DNA of 64,000 bases. Source: Nymphaea colorata (lineage: Eukaryota; Streptophyta; Magnoliopsida; Nymphaeales; Nymphaeaceae). The stretch's first letter is position 1. Each line of letters starts with the position of its first letter. Both the position numbers and the translations under genes were made by a program. Positions 24,501-36,611 of this stretch are shown one piece after another. The notes below the pieces were generated by a model, which saw nothing but the letters and a program-made list of their open reading frames with translations, had not been told where the DNA came from and searched no databases. The stretch is from positions 620,001-684,000 of the forward strand of contig NC_045143.1 in NCBI RefSeq assembly GCF_008831285.2. Reading direction: 5' to 3'.

Positions 24501-27321
24501 ATAAATATGCTAGTAAAGAACATGAGAGTTGTGAATGTTCATATCAGTGCTTATTTCTACAATCGTCTTCTCCATAGCATAAAATATTAACAAACTCAAT
24601 GGTCAAAAAACTGTACACCTTTACAATATTCTTTCCATGTTATAAGGGTAACCTTAGGTCATGGTATTACATGTAGGAATACTAGCCAAAGGACAACTTT
24701 TATAAATTACAGACTTAAGGATCATGATGCAATACTGCCAACCAGAAAATGACCTGATTCCTTTATCGTCTCTTACCACTTACATGCCTGTTGCATAAAC
24801 AAATGCAGGATCCATGTAAACTGAAAGCGATTAAGAAGCCAATCCCAATTATAGGAGAACAGTATTGACCACTATCATCAGTATTTGAAAACATCACAAC
24901 AATATCACCAATTTAATACTCCCTGGTAGAAACTGGAAAATATCATGACTAATTCAAAATGTTTAGCTTAAAACTCCTTTTTTTCTGTTTGCTTTTAAGC
25001 CATTCCAATGATCTTTTGTAATTTTTGCAAGAAGACATCAATGAACACATTATTTCAATACCTTTTTCAAATAACTTTTATTTTTACTTTTTTAAAGAAT
25101 TCCAAGATTTTGACTACATTTTCTTGAGAAAACCAATTTTGTGAAAAAAAAATCTAAAAATTGCCCAGAATAACATTAGTGACTATCATTACATACACAG
25201 ACACACACACAACATATATAGAATTCACAACATTGTAATTTTGAAAAAGGGCAAGCCAATAAGATACAAACGATGATGTGCTACATACAAGGGTTTTCTG
25301 ATGGAGAACCACTTAAAATTCCAGAAAAGACAACAGGTTGCATAAGTGTAGAAGATCCTAAGATAGTCATCTTGCGTGCACCACATGATGCCATGGTATT
25401 GCACCATCCACCACCCTGCATGAAGGGAAAGTATGAAAACTTCCACCACAAGAAGTTAAAAGCTAAAAGTGGATACAGGCCGATTCAGGTGACATCCTGA
25501 GTAAAGAGTTCCATTTACCTAAAGGCAAGATAAAGACACCATAACTACGCCTATTTTTCTGAACTTTTCCACAAGGCTATAACATAAAGGCCTAAGACAT
25601 AAGAGAAAGCATAAAAAATAAATGGAACTTAGAACACAATTCCATCAATTTGGGAACACATTAAGTATGTCCTTCATAGACCACAAGGTCCATAACACGC
25701 TTGTAGAATCTTATTTATTTTTGCACTTTCCCAACAAGGCAAAACCAAAGGTTCTAGACCTCTTCCCTTTCTTTCGAGAGGAAGTGCTGATAACATCCTA
25801 CAATGCGAATATGATCTAGTAAAGTGTGTCCAATTGATTAGTCACACAGATCATTGAACTCTAAGTAAGCCTAAAGTTTTAGATCAGCTCATTGAACCAA
25901 CAAACCAGAACTTCCTTACGCTCATTATTGCTTTCATCTATGGATAAGTTTGTTCAGATGAACAACCATCAATTTGTGTTCAGAGTCTGATCAACTTCCT
26001 GTTCTTATCTAAATTAGTTCTAAAGTTACTAGCCGGCTGGACCAAGCAGTTCTTAGGCCCCATCTAATTCAATCAAAGTTGACTTAAAAAAAATCATGAG
26101 ATTGAACTTTGATGGGAGAAATGATCAAATGGCAGGAACTGAGATTGGATTTTGCCATGCAAATGGCACGAGGCAGAGAAAATCCTGTTTATAGTTACTG
26201 GGCTACAACTGTTTTACTGCCTTGGATGTTTGTTATAGTCCGCCAAGCGCCAAGCCATCTGCCATATTCCTGGCAGAATGGCATATTTTTATGGAAAAGA
26301 CTTTGAAACATACGACGCCTTGACAACGCTTTAAAGCATTGCAGACAAGATAAAATGCAATAAATAGATATCGCAAGCAAGTAAACTTTTTTTAGTTCAG
26401 ATAGGCCGAGGACGAAGCCCCGTCATCAGCCTCATATTGGCAGCCCTCGAGTTGGAACGGAACGCCGTCACCAGCCTCAAAGTGGTAGCCGTCGAGTTGG
26501 AAAGCCCCTACGATTCCCAGTGCTTAACTTCGACATGGCAGCGTCAGGCCAATGGCTCCGAACACACGACATCCCATCAACTTAGTGACTTCCGTAACTA
26601 CCCTCTGTCCGAGGAGCGAAGCCATGTTGAATAAGTAACTGTAATTTTTGCAACTGCATCGTTGTCACCAAGACAGGGTCAAAAGGTTACCTCTATATGA
26701 AGAAGCCAATTTTTTGAGCCAGATCCATACCCTCTTTGAATGTGATAAGCAGGTGGACTTCCATCTAGGCAAACTACTCATAAATAATGGTTAGCGTATA
26801 AGCATTCCTTCTTTCTGAAAACTACAAAAAGGGAAATATGGTGCAAGTGATACAATAAGAAGTTCATCTCCCGACTAGAGCTGTTATGAGCTACCGTGTG
26901 AATGCAGCCACTTGTTCAGAAAGGGGGATAGCAGGGTAATTTGCAGAGAAATTTGCAATATCCCAACTTAAAGCTCCGAAGCAAAGGTGGAAAACGGAAA
27001 GCAAGAAAAGGCAATCAAGCAACGAGTTCCCCAACAAACAGAATTTCGCGGAATTCGGAATGTGTGGAGGAATTCATTGGTTAAAAAATAAGGAAGACGG
27101 GAAAGGAACGTGATACCTGCTCCTTTTGATTCGGCATCCTGCAACAATGTCAATTCCACCAGAGGACTGTTCCCAGCGATCAGTGGCTCGCTCGGAGACC
27201 GCAGCGAGACTTTGAGCAGGACGGTGATGATCACGAACGCCACCAACCCGAACGCGATCCTCCCGGCAGACTTCCTCCACCAGAGATCGCCAAGAGATCG
27301 ACGATGATGTATCAATGCCAT
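20169..27321 (-). CDS. PAE: Pectin acetylesterase (PAE/Notum family), one exon apparently frame-shifted
   Basis: Twelve minus-strand exons: 27321-27117, 26773-26691, 25415-25289, 24259-24180, 23993-23904, 22750-22625, 22075-22015, 21055-21002, 20905-20828, 20738-20633, 20534-20389, 20276-20169. The product should be about 420 residues. Residues 19-38 form a signal anchor. Family blocks follow: [57 protein letters not shown] and [10 protein letters not shown]. The predicted Ser-Asp-His triad is about S202, D298 and H365, all present. Role in the family: removal of acetyl groups from pectin in the wall or secretory route. Exons as spliced sum to 1264 bases, one too many. The surplus is in the t-run just before tcagggtgctc in exon 6, where GCT-TTA-CTT-TCA is expected. 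This may be a real frameshift, an assembly error, or unusual splicing; every other joint is in frame. Confidence 0.88.
21475..21514. repeat. (GA)n microsatellite in PAE intron 7
   Basis: About 20 GA dinucleotides in the intron between PAE exons 7 and 8; on the transcribed strand this is a CT tract. Confidence 0.9.
26404..26640. other. GC-rich, gene-like island inside PAE intron 2
   Basis: Surrounded by AT-rich intron, this block is GC-rich and contains a tandem duplication of about 45 bases (26420-26464 and 26465-26510, sharing cagcctca and cgagttggaa). On the minus strand an ATG near 26625 opens a 33-codon frame beginning [18 protein letters not shown]; on the plus strand a frame is open across the block. 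I recognise neither product. It looks like inserted DNA that once had coding or exon character. Confidence 0.35.
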
Positions 27322-30242
27322 GTTTAAAATTCACGAATCAAGAAACAGCATAAACGACGTTTTCGTCCGAGAGAGGAGAATGAACCAACGGAACTCTTGG
27401 ATCTTTATACCAAACAGGAATCCCGCCCCCGGCAATGTTGAGCCGCCGAATAGTGGACGATAGTGCACGATAGCTGATCCTACCAGGTTGAATTCCAGAT
27501 TTCAACGTAAAACACCTGGAATCGGACGAGAATCGCCAGACACTCGGAAATGGCCGAGGTGGTCGAAGTCCCTGGAGATTTTTGAAGGCGCGCGGGAGGC
27601 AGCAGAATTTTATGGGCCCATCAGATAACTCCGGTGGGCAGCAAATGGCAGAGGATCCAGCACGATACTGTCGAGAGCACGGAAAAGATCCAGCAAATAT
27701 TAATATGACACTCAAACCCCTTCTTGTTTTAACCAAACCTAACCTTATCGCTCTGACTTATATGGTTGATCCGATGAGACATCGAAAAAGTTTTACGTAT
27801 ATTTAATATTAGAAGAGTTTTCGACATTTTCTTTCTCCAAAAAATGGGAATTCATAAAAAAGATGAGGGGTTTATGAAAATTGACAAGTAGTTATCACCA
27901 CATTAAGGCAATATCTATCAGATTCAATATCTTTCAAGAGTACTAATATTTCGACATTTTAAAAAGTGCATTTTTGAATCACAAAATCTACCGAGAGTCA
28001 ATTCTTATCATGTAGATTATATTTATGTGGTTAGTTTTCGTCAAAACTACCAAATAAGATCGATACCCGATCTAAGAAATAAAATTCCAGTCAAGCATAA
28101 CTAAAGGAACTGGCACTTGAATTGATTCTGCTCTACTATGCTCATCTCAACTCAATTCATCAAGTTGACAAGCCGAATTCGGACCAACTTAATACGAGTA
28201 ATGAGTAGAACACCAATGGTCTTTTAGGTTTATTATTTGTCAAATGTGCTCAATAGTATCTAAGGGTGGAGAGAGGATTTTTTTTAAGGGCGGGCCAAAC
28301 AGTCCAACGAACTTATCTGGGTACGGCCAAACTAAACCCGAATCTAAAAAATATGTTATCCAAACAAAAATTTTCAACAATGCATTTTTTTTTCAGTTAG
28401 TTAGAGTAGGGCCACGGCCTAGGCAGGCCCCCCCTCCCTCCGCCCCTGGTTAGTATCTACAAGATCATTGCTTCTTAGAAAATCACGCTGAAACTAGCTT
28501 TTAAACTTTTGTCTTTACTTTTTAATCAATTCTTATAGTCTTTTGTCATTTTATTTTTCACACCATAGCGCACATGCTTTACCACAGTCAGGCTCAAACT
28601 GGTCTTATCCAAATGAATATCAGAGTCCAAATCAATTCCAATAAAATGCTAAGCACATTTAAACATGGCTTTTTAACTCATATTTGTTTTTAGAAAATCA
28701 CGTCCAAATCTGAATCTGTATCCGATTAAGTCACACTTGATTAATTTGGAGTAAAGCCTTCGGTTGGCTTGAAACCTACCTGTTTATAGAACAAAGGGTT
28801 ATACAGTGTGATACCAAGGGCTATACAGTGTGAGACGAGCGTCGATAATTAGTCTTTGGGTTGACTGAGTTGGTGCATTCTTATTTAGCCAAGTCACCCA
28901 TACTCTTTTATTTTACTGTCGCATCGAATTGGGTGTGCATCGGATATGGGTGCTCCTTTGACTCAACACACTAAATTTCTTATATAATATATGTTGTTCT
29001 CATATTTTTCAATGCAAGACATATATTATATACATTAATAACTAAATTGTAATAATAACATATACATGTTTATTCTGTTATATATATAATAAATTAAAAG
29101 TAATAATAATAATAATAAAATAACCTCACTCGACTGCAATTTTTAAACTATTAGTTAAAGTTGCATAAAGGGTAGTCATTTCCACAGTGTTCGCTTGCCT
29201 CGGATCTCATGTTTTCGCTACTTCACGTGGATATGAAGTTTACAGTGCTGAACTTTACTGTTTGACTAAACAGTGGGTTCCATAAAGTGCGGATTTCATA
29301 TCAGTCTCAGATCTGATATTTATCACAAAGGGATCTGCATGGTAGAGCTGGCTTTTGATTGCAGGGCAATATTTAAAGTTCCATTTATAAATAAGCCACG
29401 TCCGAACAGCACAACAGCACAAGATTTAGGAGGGTATGGGAATGTGAACCATCTCAAACCACTGCAGGAATCTGTTGTAGGTCCCAAAATAGATCCGGTC
29501 ACAGACATCTTCAAGGAACTCAGTAGCTGATTGATGCTAGTGTAAACAGGTCGGATTTGGATAAGCTAAATACGTAGGAAATCAAATTTTAAATGGGTCG
29601 CTAAGAAATGTAAAATTGCAAAACCTTGTCTGACCAGTTCATAGTCTTAGTCTGGAGAGGCACCTCTAACATGTAAAGGTAAATATTTAAAGATGCCCTC
29701 TAAAAATAAAGAAATTTTAAGGAACTGGTGTGAGCAACTTCCCACAAGTCGCACCACCACTGCAATGTGCACCAGAAAGAATACGGTGGGTTGACCTCGC
29801 GACAAAGGCCATGGAATATGAGTTTCAAGCCTGTGACATGCCATCAGCTTAATGGCAGCCATGACTTGGCCATACCAGAACAGCAGCACCCTTTTATCAT
29901 CAACTTTGTTATACTACTTTCAACTTCTGAGAAAGGATGACTTCTTGGTCAGCACAACCACCCAAGTTGATTCCTCAAGGTAGTCGGTTAGCCCAGCCTT
30001 GTTATGATTGTCCCAACAATGATTGACAGGTAAAGACGATAAAATGATCGTCCTATTTTACATATTCAAGACAGAGGCTGCCGGTTGAAAATGCATAATA
30101 AAACATACTATTTACAAGAACATGTAATAAGTATCTGAGTTCAGAATAATATTCAAAGATAATATACATAGATGGCAAACGAGATTAAAGCAGAAAATAA
30201 GAGGTGCAGGATGTTAAGATTAACACACGAAGAAAAATAAGA
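27322..30242. other. Spacer between the PAE promoter and the AHP 3' end
   Basis: Apart from the PAE promoter I see no gene. About 28240-28450 holds repeat-derived sequence: a poly-t stretch followed by a C-rich ggccacggcc...cccccctcc tail of the kind scattered widely in plant genomes. A (taa)n-like stretch lies near 29100. The last 300 bases or so probably include the AHP 3' UTR. Confidence 0.55.
27401..27410 (-). promoter_or_regulatory. TATA box of the PAE gene
   Basis: Read on the minus strand this is gtataaagat, about 80 bases before the ATG at 27321, a normal position for a plant TATA box with a leader of about 50 bases. Confidence 0.5.
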
Positions 30243-33200
30243 TCAAATATGAGAGCCCGCAAGGACCTGAATTTTCTGCTCCAGCTGCACAATGAGAAAT
30301 CAAGAAGACAGGTAAGTGTATTTTCACAAAGTTTGATAGATCAAAGGGTCATCTCTTATCATGAAGCATTTGCAAGTTCCCCTGCATTGCCTTTTTATCC
30401 GCTTAACTTACATTTTGGACGAATGATAATTTGGTTGAAAAGCCAACTAGAACCAACAAATGAAATAATAGCACAAGGGTTCACAAAATGGAGGGATTTT
30501 GTCTATGTCAGTATGTCACTACTGCAAATTCTAATTAATTTACCGTTATCATCAACTAATGGCCCACACATCAATGGTGTCATCTCCTTAATGTCTTTAT
30601 ATTCATGACAAGATACAATAGGAAGAACTCAACTGGCAAGGTCCCTTCCAGTAAATGGATTGTTCACATATTTGGTCGAGCCAAAAATGCAGACTAATTA
30701 TTATACATTCAAATGGGCAAGCCAACCAAAATGGTATCACCGTATCAGAAAGAGCTAGACAACAATTAGGAAGTCAAGAATTTAAGTAAATTTGCAGTCA
30801 TTGTCCATCAGCATACCACTTCTCTTCAGAACATAAACAACTTACCAAAATGAAAACAATGCTATCTCTGTTACCTTGCATGCTACTACTACCATACCAT
30901 TCTTTCAATATTTGAACACTGGACATTATCCAAAATACCAAATTCAGTAACTTGCAGAACAACCACACAATAAATTTCTGTCCACTATTGATTCTGCATT
31001 TGGCTTAAATATATACCCAACTAGACTGAATCAAATGAAGGTAAAAGGATAATTACAATACCTGCATTAGTGTTTCCAGTTTATTTCTTAGAATATAAAA
31101 CTGTTGCTTAACCACATTAAGTGCTTTGACACACCTGCATATTATGCAGTTTTACAATTCCATCAGCAAAAGGAATCTACTATGAAACACAGAGCAACAG
31201 AAGCAAAATGAAAATCCATTGAATGCAAAAACTGAAACCATCACTGGAAACAAAATATCAAACTTAAGCTTCTCTTTAGCTAAATATAACAATTGTACGA
31301 GGGATGACATACTCACCCATCTTTATTTGCTTGTTCACAATGTGAACGCAACTCAATACAAGCCAGTTTAACTTGATGAGCACCAACACTGTCAACAAAC
31401 CAATTTTGTCAAAATGAACTTAACAGAGAATCTAATCATCACTATAAGTTTCTGCCAATATATGCATCCAGAAAACTTAACAACATATATTAAGATTCCA
31501 ATAATTTCTAATCTATATATGTGTGTGTGTGTATACATAAATGTATGTATGTATGTATATAAACACATGTTTTGTGTGTTGAACGAGTGAACTGTGTCTA
31601 ATTCACATCAGTATACATAGACAAGCGGTAAGTGAATTACCTCGCACTACTGCCTTTTAATTGGTGAACAGAAGCATCAACTTTTCGGAAGTCAGGTCGC
31701 TTTTCGTTCCTACAAAATATTAGTAGAAATACATACGATATACTCTTCACAAGCTGCCACTAATTGATAAAATGGATCTCAGAACATCATTGTGCTGAAG
31801 AAACACATACAATGCCTGGCTTATCTCTGCTAAAATCCTCTCCGAGTCTTGACAATATAAGGTGATTAGATCTGCCATGAAACCAGGTGTATTAGCATCC
31901 TGTAGCATCTGAACCTGTTTGAATTGCTCATCAAGGTATCCCTGTAAGAAACCAAGAGAAAATCAAGATTGATGATTCAGGCAATAGCACGACCTTTTCC
32001 CTGATATCGAAGGCAAAATGACATTGAAGCATCCAGACTGCAATTGCAACCTAAGACAAACTGGCAATGGAGAATCATATAAGGCCCTTTATCTTAGCTC
32101 TATTTACATTATGATTCTTAACTGCCAGTTCATGTACCATGCAGAAACTATCATTAAGTCCAGCAAATTAACTAGACATAGTTTTATTTACATATAACAT
32201 CTGGCTACTGCAAATATAAAATAGAATTTTACATCCCATGGATTCCTAAAAGGCGCTGGCCCATTTTATAGCACTACACATTATGTGGTGAATAAAGGAT
32301 GTACTTTGTCAATCATAAAGAGTATCTTTGGGGATTACATTGCACGTGTTCAACTTACATTTTCAAAATGCTAGTGCAAACAGGAGTAGACCATGTCACG
32401 TATCATATTCTGGAACATGGAAGGACAGATTTCTCTTTTTAGGTGGGAATCAAGTTGAAGTGTGGATTAACACTGCAGGGCATTGTAGAAGAGTGATTGC
32501 CTTTTTTTTTCATTAATCTGGCCTGAGCTCTATCATTTAAATTATTTAATTGTGACATGCATTTTATTTATCTGGCCTTTTGAGAAACACTGGCACCATC
32601 ATGTGAAATAAATCTCAGAATTGAAGCCTAAAGAGGACTTACAATGCCAAACACAGTGCGAGGCAACAAGAAGCAATTAATACAGGCTGATCGCAGCAAA
32701 CTATTTCAAAGACATGAATATAAAAATGTAAATGGTCTCAGCACTCAAGATGATAGAGGTCACACTATTGTATTTCTAATTTCTGATGTCATGAATTTGT
32801 GTTCTACAAATTACAACATTATTAATCGTCACCAACATGTCTTGTGAAAGTCATAGACATCATCGGCCAACTGTAAATACATAATAATCTTCATAGCTGT
32901 AAGCAATGTACTATCACGATAAGGCATAAACAGCTATCTTACTCAGACTGTTATGTGGCAACACCAGTGTATGAAACCAACACTTTTACATACTCCAGGA
33001 TCTAGCCTTTAGGTCATTTCATGTTCCAGTTCTCCTTGTAACTGACCTTCTCTGCTATCTACTTTCCGACATCACATGATTAATCTTGTTAACTTCCTGT
33101 CACATTCATATGCATATTAATATACTTAATATAACAAAATGTTCAACACCTTATAGTTATATTATAAAAAGGGGATCATCTTAATAGCCATTTCTTGAGA

Positions 33201-35230
33201 GTTATATTTGAATTTTGAATTAATGGAGGGAGAGTATGGGAAAAATGTAGGCTTACTGGTTGATTGTGCAACAAAACCATATATTAGCCTTCATGTTCAA
33301 AGACATTGGAACCATCAACCATGTCCTTGTCTAGACAACACATGTAGTGAAATGCTAAACCTCATCATCATAAACAGCAAGGAAGAAAATCTTCATTTTG
33401 GGTGACAAACATAAAATGGCATTTATGTTTGAAGTCATCTGACCATAAAAGTATGGAATTTTATAGAAGCCTATTGCTGCAAACATCTTTTTTCATAGCA
33501 CAACGACAACATTATTGGAAATTTTGACCATACTACCAGCATGACATGCTAAATCACCAAATACAACCAACAGGTTCTACCACAATCACCAGCATCATCT
33601 AGCTATGTGATTACCATCCTTAAGATCCACAAAGAAGCTTTTTACATCATCAAGAGCAAATAAATATAAACTAATTAAGAAGCAAAGTTCCTTCTAATGT
33701 GGCACAAATTGCCATTCAATGGGATAACAATAGATGCATAGCACCATGTATCAGTATTATATTGTTGAAGCATCATAGAATCTTAGTACATATTATCCAG
33801 AGAGTCATACCAACCTAAATTCCCAATCCTGGAGTAACCTATATCTGCATTTTTATTAACAAATCCAGTTTCCGTATTACTGCAACTTCTGCTTATCCAA
33901 CTATAGCATTGAAGGTTGGAGTTGAAGCAGATAGTACATTTATATGGGCGTAGCAACGTCCAGGAAAGGACTTGATATACCACCCATGCCTTAGATAAAA
34001 CAGTGACGAAACTGGAACGATGAAAAAGTCCTGCTCTTATTTTGCACGGACATGGACCATAGCACCATTAAGCGCTCACAATAATAGAAACTTCTGATAG
34101 AAGTAATCATGAAAGCATCATCACAAGCTAAAAAACTTGTTCACAGAGCATGAACAAGTAAAGCACCAATTAAAGAGAAAAAATACCATCACTTTGTTCG
34201 AAGCACCAATAAAGAGACAAAAAAAAATCTTTGTTTGAAGCACCAGCTAAAGAGAAAAGCAACCCATTGCTCTGCTCGACTCTTCTCTTCCAACGTTTTC
34301 CTTTTGCGTCTCTCGATAATCAATAACCAACTCTTTTTTGACTGACAGTAAGCAAGAATTTCAAGAACATAAAGAGTTCAAACTATCAACAGCTACAATG
34401 AAGTGGCAGCCTGCAGATTCATCTACAGAGATACCGATATAAGAAACCGTGCTTTATCGATTAAACGCATCTAACTGCACCATGTAATTCCGGAAATCTC
34501 TCCTTGCATCAAAGAAATGAAATTTTAGGTCTACTCAAAGCTCCTCTTTCTTTTTGTACAAACCCACGGATACGTAGACGACATATATATACATACTGAA
34601 GTATGCTTTCTTTGGGGAGCACCACCTGATCATGATGCTGCTTATGCACCAAAATGGGCCCATCCTTGGACCATCGACGACCAAAACATAGGGTGATTCA
34701 GACTTTACTCAGAAGCAGGACGCCAAGAGTGAACAACGTTCACCCAATCGCTGCTCTCTTCCGTTAATCGGTCGTGGTGACTTCATAATTTAAACACATC
34801 ACAAGGAGCGCTTAATTTTTATGCCTTCGCTCTGCAACCCAACGAAGACGTAAATTACTGACTACCAATTAGATATCTCCCCACCTAACTCGAAAACTGA
34901 GACGCAAATTGCGGAAGATGGGCAGTGGCAAAAATCTCTTTTTCCGAACCAGCAATTAGTAGGAGAGGTTTTTTCCTTTTTCTTTTTCTTTTTTCCATGC
35001 TACTGAAACAAATAATGGGGTTCTGGTACGCAATACACGGGTGTTAGAGATAGAGAGGTTTTTCCCCTCATGAAAACCATATCGGCGTTCAGCACCGGTA
35101 TATCCGTGTACCAATAGCCGAAATACAAACACGCACACACACAGATAGAGACAGAGACAGAGAGAGAGACCTCGCAGAAAAGGGAATTAAGGAAGGCAAG
35201 GCGCTGTTCCTTGAGGACAATGGCGTCCAT
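30243..35230 (-). CDS. AHP: Histidine-containing phosphotransfer protein (AHP, cytokinin phosphorelay)
   Basis: Six minus-strand exons: 35230-35171, 31941-31811, 31709-31641, 31388-31317, 31134-31062, 30284-30243. Borders are GT-AG and phases join to give 148 residues, the usual AHP length. The HPt signature VHQLKGSS is intact with the phospho-accepting histidine at H79, so this is a true AHP, not a pseudo-HPt. Other family blocks are GYLDEQFKQVQMLQD, GFMADLITLYCQDSERIL and RSHCEQANKDG. Family role: it carries phosphate from hybrid histidine kinases (cytokinin and osmosensing receptors) in the cytosol to response regulators in the nucleus. The start MDAIVLKEQRLAFL is standard; the frame stays open a further 99 codons upstream, probably as 5' UTR. 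Intron 1 is 3.2 kb, much longer than the rest. The C-terminal end LEQKIQVLAGSHI is shorter than the family's usual tail. Confidence 0.95.
31515..31560. repeat. TG/TA microsatellite cluster in AHP intron 3
   Basis: atatat, then about seven gt units, then several gtat tetramers. It lies in the intron between AHP exons 3 and 4. Confidence 0.85.
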
Positions 35231-36611
35231 GACTTCTTTCTTCACAAGGGGCTCCTGCTGCTCCTGCTTATCGAGAATCTTGGGGGCGTGGAGCGCGACG
35301 GCGATTGGCGAATGAGGAAAAGATGCATACGGTAGAAGGGCAGCTCCAGAAACGCATATACCGAGAGAGAAAGAGAGATACGGACAGGTAGATGCTCCCA
35401 AAAGGAACGGTTTTAGCTCGTCTTTGAATGAGTAGCGGTGCAGAGCATGAGCCTCCCCTCCGCTGTGGAGAAAGGATGTGGTGCGGCCGCGACCGCCGTG
35501 TCTGCGATTCAGCAGCGACACTGACACGCAACTTAGTTCAGCTCTTGTTTTGGGAAATTTACATGTACGAACCTAATTTTACTTTTAATGTTAAGTACAT
35601 ACCTTACATTCCAGATTTTTCCGTTACACGCTTGGCGGCTTTCCATGTCATGCCGCTGGGAAGACATTTGTCACTACTCCCTTCGGTTGAAAAAATATCT
35701 TCCCTTCTAACTTTTTTACATGATTGTCATTTTCAATCACTAGTACTTTGGGGACAATGATCAAAGCAAACCTTTATTTTGACAAATAGCAGTCCTGTGT
35801 CAGTTGTGATCATCTTAATTAACTACTAAAGGTTTAAGATTTCAAATTTTTAATTTTTAAAAGAATATGAAATTTTATATTTGAGAGGTGCAAGAAGTGC
35901 ATTATATATCATTTAGCTTTGTACTTAAATCTAAGGATTTCAAGTCCAACCATATGAATTTGAGGGAAAAAATGGTAGTAAATCTACAGTTTCCAAGTCT
36001 AAGGTTTGTTGTAACAACAAATTTAAGGTGGGTCTTTTGTTCAACCAAACTCTAGGAACTAAAAAATCAGTAACCAGACGCCTTTGACAAAGCAGTTTTT
36101 CTCACTGGGTCCCGAAAATCGAAATATGGGGCCCCATAATTTGCTTCGCGTGAAGTAAGCATTCGTTCTCACCGACACCAACCCTTTCTCCTGTTCCATC
36201 GGTTCGGTGGTGAAAAGGATCTAAACTTTCCTGCTCGAACTTGGTTGCAATTCGAGTGGTTTCGACTGCTGCTGCAACCCCCGCCGACTTGTGGAAGTTG
36301 GAATGCGAATGCGCCGGACGTTGATTCCCCTTTATTGAAGCCAATGATGCAATGGGAACTCTCTCTCTCTCTTCTCAAAAGCGAATGGCAACCGAGAACT
36401 TTCCCGGCGCTTTATGGTGTTCTTTTTCTTGCATGACTCGTCTCACTTACTCCAATAAAGATTCGGGTGGGGACAACCGTTCTGTTCTCAAGACTCCAGA
36501 GTGGAGTGGTTGAAGGATTTGAGAGCAGAAATTCTAGATATCTCTTTGTTCTTCCTCCTCCTCCTCCTCTCTTGCTATTCATGGAGATGTCCATCTCTTA
36601 GTAACAGCATC
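35231..36611. other. Divergent spacer, AHP and ENTH gene promoters
   Basis: The two genes are transcribed away from each other. The 300 bases upstream of AHP are GC-richer and carry its probable 5' UTR. The 250 bases before 36612 are CT-rich (ctctctctct at 36361, cctcctcctcct at 36555) and are probably the ENTH gene leader. I see no clear TATA box and no additional gene. Confidence 0.55.

Noticed and set aside
28244-28453. 69-codon frame ending in a Pro-rich tail
   Set aside because: Derived from a poly-t stretch and a C-rich repeat tail common in plant intergenic DNA, not a gene.
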